From: DASSYK01 sp036258315
Lineage (GTDB): Bacteria > Actinomycetota > Thermoleophilia > Solirubrobacterales > 70-9
Assembly (NCBI GenBank): GCA_036258315.1
Contig: DATADX010000026.1
Coordinates: 1-18,439, forward strand
Reading direction: 5' to 3'
Length of the DNA: 18,439 nt
The notes under the pieces: generated by a model
What the model was told of the DNA's origin: nothing
The model's database searches: none
Seen by the model: only the letters and a program-made list of their open reading frames with translations
Program-made: the position numbers and the translations under genes
In this document: in pieces, positions 6,988 to 13,870 of the stretch
Position numbering within the stretch: position 1 is the stretch's first letter
How the letters are laid out: each line of letters begins with the position of its first letter

Positions 6988-8343
6988 ATGGAACGGCGTA
7001 AGCGACGCACCACGGCGGTGGGGGTCTTCGCGGCTGTGCTCGCGATCTCGGCTCTCGCGCCTTCAATCGCATCGGCTCAGGGCAACCCGGTGGGCGACCT
7101 GCTCAACGGGCTCCTTGGCGATGGACAGGGCGGCGGCGGAGCGGCGCCGGCTGGGGGCGCCCCGGGCTCGAGCAACGGCTACAAGCCGCCGCTGCACGGG
7201 TCGAACCCGCACGGACAGGGAACGGTCGGCGTCGCCGACGTGGTGCCCTCTTCGGACGCCCCGCTACCGAGTGATCCGGGGGATGGCGACGAGGACGTCG
7301 TGATCGGAGACACCCAGGGCGAGCAGAACCCAGACGGCAGCTATCAGGGCCGTGTGACGCTCCTGCACGCGAACCTGCTCGGTGTCATCAACCTCGGCGA
7401 CCTGCTCGGCGATTTCCTCACGATCGAGACGAGTGAGGGTGAGAGCAAGAGCGGTCCGTTCGAGCCCCTCAACGAGGCCCTCGGTCAGGTCTGCGAGGCG
7501 AGCGAGGGTGCGGGCGGAAAGCTCTGCGTGAACCTGCTCGACATGCAGTCCTCGACGACCGCCACCGGCTCGACGAACTCGTTCGAGGCGGCCGGTGCGG
7601 ACGTCGCCCTGGGCCCGATCACGGCGAAGGCCAATCTGGCCAACTCCAACGGGAACATCTCGGACGACGGCAGCTGTCAGACCGCAACGGGTGACTCGTC
7701 GGTGGCCTCGGCGAACGTCGTCGGGCTGACCGCCGACGCGCTGCAGGGGTCGAGCACCAGCACGGCCTGTCAGTCGGGGAGCAACACCCAGAGCAACGAC
7801 TCGGAGGTGTTGAACATCGCCGGGTTCAGCTTCCCGATCCCCGTCGCGGGATGCGGCGACGGCACCGCGAACGCCGAGTTCACGGCGCTCAGCCCGCTGC
7901 TGTCGACCGTCTGCAACGCGGACGACTCGAACGGCAGCCAGACCGGCGGCCCGTATGGCGTGCGCGAGGCGCTGGCCGCCTTCGTGCTGCCGATCGCCAG
8001 CGCCGGCGGCCTGGCGAAGGTGTCGGCCGGCGGCCCCGAGAGTCACGCGGTCGCACCGACCTCGAGCACCCCTCCGCCCACCTCCAACCCCCCGGGTGAG
8101 ACCGAGGGCGGCGGTGGCGTCAAGGGTGGCCAGGGTGGCAGCGCCACCGGCGGCGGTGATGGCGACGGCGCAGGTGGGGACGCCGGCGGCGGACCCGCCA
8201 GCACCACCGCGCAGCCCGGCAAGGGCGAGCTCGCCTTCACCGGCACCAACCTGGTCATCCTGGCGATGATCGGCGCTGGGCTGGTGCTCGGTGGGCTCAT
8301 GTTCTCGTCCCTGTCCGGCCGCAACCGGCGGGCGACCATCTAG
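6988..8343 (+). CDS. Secreted, sortase-anchored (LAFTG) cell-surface protein of unknown function
   Basis: 451-residue exported protein. It has a basic N-terminus MERRKRR, a hydrophobic core and a probable signal-peptidase site after SIASA (residue 30). A Gly/Ala-rich linker (about 40-65) leads to an acidic, Asn/Ser/Thr-rich region (about 100-340) with six cysteines, possibly three disulfides. Pro-, Ser- and Gly-rich spacer repeats follow at about 350-410. The end is a sorting signal: LAFTG (415-419), a membrane helix, and a GRNRR tail. LAxTG is the motif used by class E sortases of high-G+C Gram-positives. It is not a recognisable chaplin. A structured leader precedes it and a terminator hairpin follows. 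No sortase gene is in the window. Confidence 0.85.
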   Translation: MERRKRRTTAVGVFAAVLAISALAPSIASAQGNPVGDLLNGLLGDGQGGGGAAPAGGAPGSSNGYKPPLHGSNPHGQGTVGVADVVPSSDAPLPSDPGDGDEDVVIGDTQGEQNPDGSYQGRVTLLHANLLGVINLGDLLGDFLTIETSEGESKSGPFEPLNEALGQVCEASEGAGGKLCVNLLDMQSSTTATGSTNSFEAAGADVALGPITAKANLANSNGNISDDGSCQTATGDSSVASANVVGLTADALQGSSTSTACQSGSNTQSNDSEVLNIAGFSFPIPVAGCGDGTANAEFTALSPLLSTVCNADDSNGSQTGGPYGVREALAAFVLPIASAGGLAKVSAGGPESHAVAPTSSTPPPTSNPPGETEGGGGVKGGQGGSATGGGDGDGAGGDAGGGPASTTAQPGKGELAFTGTNLVILAMIGAGLVLGGLMFSSLSGRNRRATI

Positions 8344-8356
8344 CCGCAATGGAATG

Positions 8357-8381
8357 GGGGGCGCTCGGACGCGCCCCCTTT
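8357..8381 (+). terminator. Intrinsic terminator-like hairpin after the LAFTG protein gene
   Basis: GGGGGCGC (8357-8364) and GCGCCCCC (8371-8378) form a perfect 8-bp stem with a 6-nt loop, followed by TTT. It lies 13 nt after the stop codon. Confidence 0.7.
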
Positions 8382-8394
8382 CCACCGGCTCAGG

Positions 8395-9051
8395 ATGAGG
8401 AAGAGGATGAAAACGAGACCGGCGGCGCCGCAGCCAGGGGGGCGGCGCCGCCGGGCGCGTCTCAGGCGCCCGAGCCAGGTCTGGGGCAGGAAGGTGGCGG
8501 CGGTGGGGGCGGCGCTGATCGTCGCGGCAGGAGCCGCCGGCCTCGTCTCGGTCGCCGGCGGCGATGACTCCGGTCCCGCCGACGCCGCCTCGCCGGTTCC
8601 CGCGCCGTTGGTTCCGCCGCTCCTCGCGAAGGAGATCCGAAACAAGCGCGACGGTGTGGCGCTCGCCTATCCGGCCGGCTGGCGACGCTCGAAGGGGGAC
8701 GGGATCCTCGCGCTCGAGAGCCCCGACCGGTGTACGGTGATCTCGCTCGCGGCGCCCGCGGACGAGTCCGAGGCGAAGGGCTTGCGGGAGGCCACGATCG
8801 CCGCGCTGCAGGCCTCGTTCAAGCAGAGCGAGGTCCGCCGGGCGAGACCGCAGACCGTGGGGGGCAGGCCGACGACGGGGGCGATCGTCGCGGTCCGCAA
8901 CAAGGACGGGCTGCCCGTCGTGATCCGGGTCGCCGTCAGCGAAGGCAAGGAATTGGCGCACGTCACCGAGGTCGTGCTCCGGGGGCCTCCCTGCGAGGCG
9001 TCCGCGCCGGCGACGGCGCAGATCCTCGGCTCGATCGAATTCAGGCGCTAG
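8395..9051 (+). CDS. Membrane-anchored extracytoplasmic protein, possibly PsbP/DcrB-like fold
   Basis: 218-residue protein with a very basic N-terminus (Arg-rich, residues 1-32), one membrane helix (about 34-54, VAAVGAALIVAAGAAGL) and an external domain of about 150 residues after an Ala/Pro linker. The domain begins NKRDGVALAYPAGWRRSK, followed by segments like 'ILALESPDRCTVISLAAP' and a final AQILGSIEFRR. That order recalls the PsbP/DcrB/Mog1 fold ('Y..yP.gW', closing 'i..Sf.f'), but this is a pattern match only. Two cysteines are in the outer domain. ATG 8395 and ATG 8407 are both possible starts; GAGGAAGAG before 8407 is the better SD. It lies after the terminator, so expression with the LAFTG gene would need read-through. 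It ends in a 4-nt convergent overlap with the thiolase. Confidence 0.75.
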   Translation: MRKRMKTRPAAPQPGGRRRRARLRRPSQVWGRKVAAVGAALIVAAGAAGLVSVAGGDDSGPADAASPVPAPLVPPLLAKEIRNKRDGVALAYPAGWRRSKGDGILALESPDRCTVISLAAPADESEAKGLREATIAALQASFKQSEVRRARPQTVGGRPTTGAIVAVRNKDGLPVVIRVAVSEGKELAHVTEVVLRGPPCEASAPATAQILGSIEFRR

Positions 9052-10253
9052 CCGGCCTCGACCACAGTCGCGACGCCCTGGCCGACGCCGACGCAGAGGC
9101 TCGCGATCCCGTAGCGGGCGCCGCGCCGGCGCAGCTCCCAGACGAGCGTCGTCATCAACCGCGCGCCCGAGCAGCCGAGCGGGTGCCCGAGCGCGATCGC
9201 GCCGCCGTTGACGTTGAGGCGCTCCTCGTCGATGCCGAGCTCGCGAACGCAGGCGAGCAGCTGCGAGGCGAACGCCTCGTTGATCTCGATCAGGTCGATG
9301 TCCGCGAGCTCCAGTCCGGCGGCGTCGAGCGCCGCCCGGATCGCGGGGATCGGGCCGATCCCCATCACGGCCGGGTCGACGCCGGCCACGCCGATCGCGC
9401 GGATGCGGCCGAGCGGCTCTCTCCCGAGCTCGCTCGCCTTCTCCTCGGACGTCAGGACCAGGCAGGCGGCGCCGTCGTTGAGGGTCGACGAGTTGCCGGC
9501 CGTGACCGTGCCGCCCTCGCGAAAGGCGGGCCTCAGGCTCGCGAGCAGCTCGAGTGAGGTGTCGGGGCGGGGGCCCTCGTCCTCGGCGAGGTTCGTCGGC
9601 TCCTCGCCGCGCCGGGCCGGGGGCACCTCGATCGGGGCGATCTGGTCGCCGAACCAGCCTTCGGCGCCGGCCCTGACCGCGCGCTGGTGGCTGCGCAGCG
9701 CGAAAGCGTCCTGGTCCTCGCGGGAGATCCCGTAGCGCTCGGCGACGTTCTCGCCGGTCTCTCCCATCGCCTCGGTCGAGTAGCGGTCGGCCATCAGCGG
9801 GTTGATCATCCGCCAGCCGAGCGTCGTGTCGTACATCGTCTGCTCGCCACGCGGGAGCCCCCGCTCGGGCTTCGGCAGCACCCACGGCGCGCGGCTCATC
9901 GATTCGACGCCGCCGGCGAGGTAGAGCTCGCCCTCGCCGAGGCGGAGCACCCGCGAGGCCTGGTTGACTGCCTCGAGGCCCGAGGCGCAGAGCCGGTTCA
10001 CGGTCACGCCCGGGACCTCGACGGGGAGACCGGCGAGCAGGGCGGCCATCCTGGCCACGTCGCGGTTGTCCTCCCCGGCCTGGTTGGCCGCGCCCATGTA
10101 GACGTCGTCGACCTCGGCGGGTTCGATCCCGGCGCGCTCGACCGCCGCCCGGACCACGTGCGCCGCCATGTCGTCGGGGCGGACCCGCGACAGGGCGCCG
10201 CGGTAGGAGCCCATCGGAGTGCGAACGGCATCGATGATCACCGCATCGGGCAC
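9048..10253 (-). CDS. Acetyl-CoA C-acyltransferase (thiolase)
   Basis: 401-residue thiolase that cleaves 3-ketoacyl-CoA with CoA to acetyl-CoA and a shortened acyl-CoA, or runs in reverse to condense. The catalytic residues are visible: nucleophile C89 in NRLCASGLEAV, H357 in GGAIALGHPLGCSGAR and C387 in ASLCVGVGQG. Length is standard for degradative FadA/PcaF-type tetramers. GTG 10253 gives the normal N-terminus (VPDAVIIDAVRTP), with a TAGATT box 7 nt upstream and no SD. An in-frame TTG at 10262 overlaps that box and is unlikely. It is separated from the other beta-oxidation genes by the surface-protein locus but lies on the same strand and completes the pathway. It is divergent from the gene at 10304. 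Confidence 0.93.
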   Translation of the reverse strand: MPDAVIIDAVRTPMGSYRGALSRVRPDDMAAHVVRAAVERAGIEPAEVDDVYMGAANQAGEDNRDVARMAALLAGLPVEVPGVTVNRLCASGLEAVNQASRVLRLGEGELYLAGGVESMSRAPWVLPKPERGLPRGEQTMYDTTLGWRMINPLMADRYSTEAMGETGENVAERYGISREDQDAFALRSHQRAVRAGAEGWFGDQIAPIEVPPARRGEEPTNLAEDEGPRPDTSLELLASLRPAFREGGTVTAGNSSTLNDGAACLVLTSEEKASELGREPLGRIRAIGVAGVDPAVMGIGPIPAIRAALDAAGLELADIDLIEINEAFASQLLACVRELGIDEERLNVNGGAIALGHPLGCSGARLMTTLVWELRRRGARYGIASLCVGVGQGVATVVEAG

Positions 10254-10260
10254 GGCGGGC

Positions 10261-10266
10261 AATCTA
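10261..10266 (-). promoter_or_regulatory. Putative -10 box (TAGATT) for the thiolase gene
   Basis: On the minus strand TAGATT ends 7 nt before GTG 10253. The identical hexamer precedes tRNA-His at 18348. No SD is present, so a leaderless message is likely. Confidence 0.4.
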
Positions 10267-10283
10267 CCGAGCCTGACCAGCGC

Positions 10284-10289
10284 TACCCT
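10284..10289 (+). promoter_or_regulatory. Putative -10 box (TACCCT) for the gene at 10304
   Basis: TACCCT lies 14 nt before ATG 10304, leaving a very short leader containing GCGAGG. It sits back-to-back with the thiolase -10 box in a 50-nt divergent promoter region. Confidence 0.3.
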
Positions 10290-10303
10290 GCGGCGAGGCC
10301 CTC

Positions 10304-10663
10304 ATGGAGTTCATTCTCCTCACCATCGGGTTGCTGGCCGTCCTCGTCGCGATCATGATCGGGCTCAACCGAGCCTTCCGCGACCACAGCGTCGCCGACC
10401 TGCTCGACTGGAAGCCGACCCGCTCGCCCGAGGTCGAGGCACAGAACGAGGTCGACGATGTCCAGCAGATGATCGCCGCCCAGAACGAGTACCGCCGCAA
10501 ACGGGGGGCGAGGGAGATCACCGAGGCCGACGTCCAGCGCCAGGCGGCCGAGGACCAGCGGGTGCGGGCGCGCGGCCGCGGCCCCTTCGCCCCCGGCGGC
10601 GGGCTCGCCGACGCCGCCGACGAGCCGCGGCCCGTCCCGGCGAAGGGCAAGAAGAAGACCTAG
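10304..10663 (+). CDS. Small single-pass membrane protein, unknown function
   Basis: 119-residue protein. An N-terminal membrane helix (about residues 3-21, FILLTIGLLAVLVAIMIGL) is followed by a cytoplasmic, strongly charged region. That region has a probable helical or coiled stretch (EVEAQNEVDDVQQMIAAQNE), a basic patch RRKRGAREIT, and a Gly/Pro and Lys-rich tail ending KGKKKT. There is no signal-peptidase site, so it probably stays anchored with its C-terminus inside. I do not recognise a named family. The next gene starts 2 nt after its stop, so the two are likely co-expressed. Confidence 0.75.
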   Translation: MEFILLTIGLLAVLVAIMIGLNRAFRDHSVADLLDWKPTRSPEVEAQNEVDDVQQMIAAQNEYRRKRGAREITEADVQRQAAEDQRVRARGRGPFAPGGGLADAADEPRPVPAKGKKKT

Positions 10664-10665
10664 CG

Positions 10666-11154
10666 GTGGCGCGGGCGCTGATCGTCGGCTGCGGGTGCCG
10701 CGGCCGCGAACTCGGGTCCGAGCTCCGCGCCCGCGGCTGGCCGGTGCGCGGGACGACGCGCGGCCCGGCCCTCGCCGAGATCGAGCGGGCGGGCCTCGAG
10801 CCCGCCGTCGCGGACCCCGATCGCCCCGGGACGGTGCTCGAGCTCTGCGCGGACGCCGCGGTGGTCGTCTGGCTGCTCGGGTCGGCGCGGGGCGAGCCGC
10901 AACTGCTCAGCGCGATCCACGGCCCCCGCCTCGAGCGGCTGCTCGAGAGGCTCGTCGAGAGCCCGGTGCGTGGGTTCGTCTACGAGAGCATGGGCTCGGC
11001 GCCCAGGCAGGACCTGGGGGAGGGCCGCGCGATCGTCGAATCCGCGGCGCGCACCTGGCGCATCCCGGCCGCCTTCCTCGACCGCGACCGATCGCGCCCC
11101 GGCTGGGCGACCGCGGCGGCCGACGCGGTCGAGGGCGTGCTGACGCCGGCCTAG
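10666..11154 (+). CDS. NAD(P)-binding Rossmann-fold protein, short epimerase-like
   Basis: 162-residue protein that opens with ARALIVGCGCRGRELGSELR, a beta-alpha-beta nucleotide fold with GxGxxG at residues 8-13, then GWPVRGTTR as the second strand. The segment AAVVVWLLGSARGE and the strand VRGFVYESMGS resemble atypical SDR or NAD-dependent epimerase proteins, but the usual YxxxK catalytic pair is not seen. It is also short for that family, so a redox reaction is not certain. GTG 10666 follows the previous stop by 2 nt, indicating coupled translation. Its TAG stop shares CTAG with the stop of the convergent gene at 11151. Confidence 0.78.
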   Translation: MARALIVGCGCRGRELGSELRARGWPVRGTTRGPALAEIERAGLEPAVADPDRPGTVLELCADAAVVVWLLGSARGEPQLLSAIHGPRLERLLERLVESPVRGFVYESMGSAPRQDLGEGRAIVESAARTWRIPAAFLDRDRSRPGWATAAADAVEGVLTPA

Positions 11155-11618
11155 GGCTGCGCCGGCACCTCGTCGGTGCTCTTCCGCCCGGCGCAGGGAG
11201 AGTCGGCGGGTTGCGGATAGGGGTTGCCGGGCTCCCCGCACGGGCCGCTGGGGGAGGGCGGGTGGTGGTTCCCGGCCGCGTTCTGGGGAGCGCCGGAGGC
11301 GCTCCAGGGCGCCCTGTCCGGGTATTCGTCCTTGGGCTGGTCGAAGGCCGCGATCGCCGCCATGTACCCGCCCACGACCAGCACGATCACCGCGGCGACC
11401 GAGGCGACGAACACCACCTGGCTGCGCCGCGACGGGCCGTAGGTGTGGCCGATCACCTGGCGGCGCTTGTCCTGCCCCATCGCGTCGACGTCCGAGGGCT
11501 TGTGGGCCGTCGCCTCCTCGGACGGCTCCATCTTCTCGAGGGAGTCGATATCGGCCGCGCTCGGCGCGGTGCCGCTCGTGGGCGCCTTGCGGCGGCGCCT
11601 TCCCTTCCCCTCCGCCAT
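11151..11618 (-). CDS. Single-pass membrane protein with small external tail, unknown function
   Basis: 155-residue protein. A basic N-terminus (MAEGKGRRRRK) and a polar, acidic cytoplasmic segment precede one membrane helix (about 68-91, QVVFVASVAAVIVLVVGGYM). A Pro-, Asn- and Gly-rich tail with two cysteines follows. ATG 11618 is preferred because it begins the basic segment and has TATCGT (11632-11627) 8 nt upstream, the leaderless arrangement. An in-frame GTG at 11660 would start inside the promoter region. The topology (N-in, tail out) is inferred from charge. No family is recognised. Confidence 0.72.
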   Translation of the reverse strand: MAEGKGRRRRKAPTSGTAPSAADIDSLEKMEPSEEATAHKPSDVDAMGQDKRRQVIGHTYGPSRRSQVVFVASVAAVIVLVVGGYMAAIAAFDQPKDEYPDRAPWSASGAPQNAAGNHHPPSPSGPCGEPGNPYPQPADSPCAGRKSTDEVPAQP

Positions 11619-11705
11619 CGCCGGCAACGATACGTCGCCGGCGGCGGGCGCGCCACCCACAAGCGTCGCATGGCACGACCCGCGCGCCGACCTTAATAGG
11701 TAAAG

Positions 11706-11715
11706 TCTGATCAGA
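11706..11715. promoter_or_regulatory. Palindrome TCTGATCAGA upstream of the sulfurtransferase gene, possible operator
   Basis: A perfect 10-bp palindrome in an A+T-richer stretch (11694-11740). It directly follows TAAAGT (11701-11706), which could be a -10 box, so a bound repressor would cover the transcription start. The regulator is unknown. Confidence 0.35.
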
Positions 11716-11741
11716 ATTCAGGCAAAAAGGAAAGGCAAGAG

Positions 11742-12587
11742 ATGGCTGACTACGCGAAGGACGTGCTGGTCGAGACCGATTGGGTCGCGGAGCACCTCGG
11801 CGACGAGGACATCCGGATCGTCGAGGTCGATGAGAACCCGGCGCTCTACGCCGAGGCCCACATCCCCGGCGCGATCGGATTCGACTGGAAGACCGACCTC
11901 CAGGACCAGGTGAAGCGGGACTTCCTCGGCCCCGAGGACTTCGCGGCGCTGATGGGGGGCCGCGGGATCTCGAACGACCACACGGTGGTCCTCTACGGGG
12001 ACCGCAACAACTGGTTCGCGGCCTACACCTACTGGTACTTCCGCTACTACGGCCACGACAAGGTGAAGCTGGTCAACGGCCCGCGCGAGAAGTGGATCTC
12101 CGAGGGCAAGGAAACGTCGACCGACGGCCCCTCGTATCCCGGAGCCGAGTTCACGGCCTCCGAGGGCGACATCTCGATCCGCGCCTTCCGCGACGAGGTG
12201 TTGAGCGCGCTCGGGACCGACACCCACCTCGTCGACGTCCGCAGCCCGCAGGAGTACTCGGGAGAGCTGATCGCGATGGCGGGCTACGAGCAGGAGGGCG
12301 CGCAGCGCGGGGGCCACATCCCCGGCGCCGCGTCGGTTCCCTGGGCGCAGGCCGTGAACGAGGACGGCACTTTCAAGTCGGCCGACGAGCTCCGCGAGCT
12401 CTACGAGAGCAAGGGCGTGATCGATGGCGACGAGCCGATCGTCGCCTACTGTCGGATCGGCGAGCGCTCCGCGCACACCTGGTTCGTGCTCTCCGAGCTG
12501 CTCGGGCAGCGCGACGTGAAGAACTACGACGGCTCCTGGACCGAGTGGGGCAACCTCGTGAACGTCCCGGTCGAGAAGGAAGCCTAA
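11742..12587 (+). CDS. Thiosulfate sulfurtransferase (two-domain rhodanese)
   Basis: 281-residue two-domain rhodanese, transferring a sulfane sulfur from thiosulfate to cyanide or a thiol acceptor. The catalytic domain is C-terminal: C237 lies in the loop YCRIGERSAHTWF, of the CRxGxR[S/T] type linked to thiosulfate rather than mercaptopyruvate. The N-terminal domain (LVETDWVAEHL onward) has YGDRNN where a cysteine would be, so it is the usual inactive half. The HIPGA motif occurs in both domains. It closely resembles actinobacterial CysA-type enzymes. A good SD (AAAGGAAAGG) precedes ATG 11742. It appears to be a single-gene unit: a palindrome lies upstream and hairpins follow it. Confidence 0.92.
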   Translation: MADYAKDVLVETDWVAEHLGDEDIRIVEVDENPALYAEAHIPGAIGFDWKTDLQDQVKRDFLGPEDFAALMGGRGISNDHTVVLYGDRNNWFAAYTYWYFRYYGHDKVKLVNGPREKWISEGKETSTDGPSYPGAEFTASEGDISIRAFRDEVLSALGTDTHLVDVRSPQEYSGELIAMAGYEQEGAQRGGHIPGAASVPWAQAVNEDGTFKSADELRELYESKGVIDGDEPIVAYCRIGERSAHTWFVLSELLGQRDVKNYDGSWTEWGNLVNVPVEKEA

Positions 12588-12604
12588 GCGGCCACCAGGC
12601 CGCT
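12587..12604 (+). terminator. Hairpin after the sulfurtransferase gene
   Basis: AGCGGCC (12587-12593) and GGCCGCT (12598-12604) form a perfect 7-bp stem with loop ACCA at the stop codon. There is no T-run. A second stem, GCGGCC (12649-12654) with GGCCGC (12661-12666), lies in the same gap between convergent genes, so termination may be bidirectional and not of the classic T-tract type. Confidence 0.45.
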
Positions 12605-12684
12605 CCATTCAGGAGCGAAGGGCGAAAGCTCGTAGCGACTTGTGTGGGGCGGCCGCTCGTGGCCGCGGCCTGATCGCGAAGCCG

Positions 12685-13251
12685 TCAACCCTCCTGCACG
12701 CGCTCCAGAAGCAGGCGGACGATCCTCGCGGTGGCGCCCCAGATCAGGGCGTCGCCCACGAGGTAGGTGTCGGTCCGGATCGGCAGGCCGCGCCGGATCA
12801 GGCGGCGCTTGTCGTAGCCGGCCCGGAGGTCGTCGAGCGAGGCGACGATCACGCTCTCGACCTCGGCGGGGTTGGGCGTGAAGCGGAGGCCGTGCTCGAT
12901 CTCGGCGACGAACGGGTGGACCTTGTAGCCGGTCACGAAGGTGCCGACCGGGGGCAGCGCGCCGACGATCTCGACCCCGTCGCGGGAGAGGCCGATCTCC
13001 TCCTCGGCCTCACGAACCGCGGTCTCGACGAGCTCCTCGCCTGGGTCTCGCCTGCCCCCCGGGAACGAGATCTCGCCGCCGTGTCGGCGGAGATCGTGAC
13101 GGCGCTCGGTGAAGACGAGCCCGGGGTTGTCGGGCCAGCCGTGGATCGGGACCAGCACGGCCGCGTCCGTTCCGCCGCCGCCCGGCGCGTCCATCTCCGT
13201 CGCCTCGGCCGGGCTGAGGAGGAGGCTGGGCAGGTCAGGCGGCGTGGGCAC
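12685..13251 (-). CDS. Nudix hydrolase, CoA diphosphatase (NudL) type
   Basis: 188-residue Nudix protein. The box GX5EX7REUXEEXGU is complete at residues 66-88 (GRRDPGE...REAEEEIGL). It is preceded by RRHDLRRHGGEISFPGG, matching the extended signature of coenzyme A pyrophosphatases, which cleave CoA to 4'-phosphopantetheine and 3',5'-ADP. Family knowledge suggests a role in CoA or acyl-CoA turnover, which would suit the acyl-CoA enzymes nearby, but that link is inference. GTG 13251 is the only start that keeps the N-terminal 19 residues; M20 (13194) is an alternative. It is divergent from the gene at 13316 and convergent with the sulfurtransferase. Confidence 0.88.
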   Translation of the reverse strand: MPTPPDLPSLLLSPAEATEMDAPGGGGTDAAVLVPIHGWPDNPGLVFTERRHDLRRHGGEISFPGGRRDPGEELVETAVREAEEEIGLSRDGVEIVGALPPVGTFVTGYKVHPFVAEIEHGLRFTPNPAEVESVIVASLDDLRAGYDKRRLIRRGLPIRTDTYLVGDALIWGATARIVRLLLERVQEG

Positions 13252-13280
13252 GGGCGAGCGGCCAGTGTTCCAGACGCCCT

Positions 13281-13286
13281 TACGAT
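13281..13286 (+). promoter_or_regulatory. Putative -10 box (TACGAT) for the nicotinamidase-like gene
   Basis: TACGAT lies 29 nt before ATG 13316 in the 64-nt divergent spacer. It would give a leader of about 22 nt that carries the purine-rich SD AGAGAGGGG. Confidence 0.3.
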
Positions 13287-13315
13287 GGGAGAGCTCGGAT
13301 CAGAGAGGGGCTCGG

Positions 13316-13870
13316 ATGTCCAAGGCGCTGCTGATCGTCGACTTCCAGAACGACTTCACCCCCGGCGGGGCGCTGGCCGTCGAGGGCGGTGATCAGATCG
13401 CCGAGTCGGTGATCAGCCTGGCGAGCGCGTACGAGCACGTCGTGGCGACGCGGGATTGGCATCCGCCCGATCACGCCTCGTTCGAGACCGAGGGCGGCCC
13501 CTGGCCCGTGCACTGCGTGCAGGGCACCCACGGTGCCGAGTTCCATCCCGCGATGGCCGGGCTCGAGCCGGAAGCTGTCGTCAGCGTCGGCGTCGGCCGT
13601 GACGACCAGGGCTACTCGGGGTTCGAGAAGTCCGATCTGGCCGAGCTGTTGCGCGAGCGCGACGTCGACGAGGTCGCCGTGGTCGGGCTGGCGACCGACT
13701 ACTGCGTGCGAGCGTCGGCGATCGACGCCTGCCGCGAGGGCTTCGAGACCATGGTGGTGACCGATGCGATCCGTCCGGTCGAGGTCAACCCGGGCGACGG
13801 CGAGCGGGCGCTGGAGGAGATGCGTGCCGCCGGCGCCAGGCTCACGACCTCGGAGGAGCTGCTCAGATGA
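13316..13870 (+). CDS. Isochorismatase-family hydrolase, nicotinamidase-like, with an atypical active site
   Basis: 184-residue cysteine-hydrolase-fold protein closest in layout to nicotinamidase (PncA), which deamidates nicotinamide to nicotinate for NAD salvage. D9 is in LLIVDFQNDF, metal-site residues D47, H49 and H53 are in TRDWHPPDH, and the nucleophile C130 is in GLATDYCVRAS. The conserved lysine that normally sits in a KG pair 7 to 9 residues before YSxF is not there. The segment reads VSVGVGRDDQGYSGF, with V91 or V93 at the expected place. It may act on another amide, use R95, or be inactive. ATG 13316 has an SD. It overlaps the convergent SDR gene by 8 nt. Confidence 0.85.
   Translation: MSKALLIVDFQNDFTPGGALAVEGGDQIAESVISLASAYEHVVATRDWHPPDHASFETEGGPWPVHCVQGTHGAEFHPAMAGLEPEAVVSVGVGRDDQGYSGFEKSDLAELLRERDVDEVAVVGLATDYCVRASAIDACREGFETMVVTDAIRPVEVNPGDGERALEEMRAAGARLTTSEELLR

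Noticed and set aside
7264..9885. 873-residue minus-strand open reading frame
   Set aside because: It lies antisense to the LAFTG gene and the PsbP-like gene and overlaps the thiolase in another frame. Its composition is Arg/Asp/Gly-rich low complexity typical of shadow frames in G+C-rich DNA, and no domain is visible.
10254..10262. TTG 10262 as the thiolase start
   Set aside because: It overlaps the TAGATT promoter box and adds three residues that thiolases do not need.
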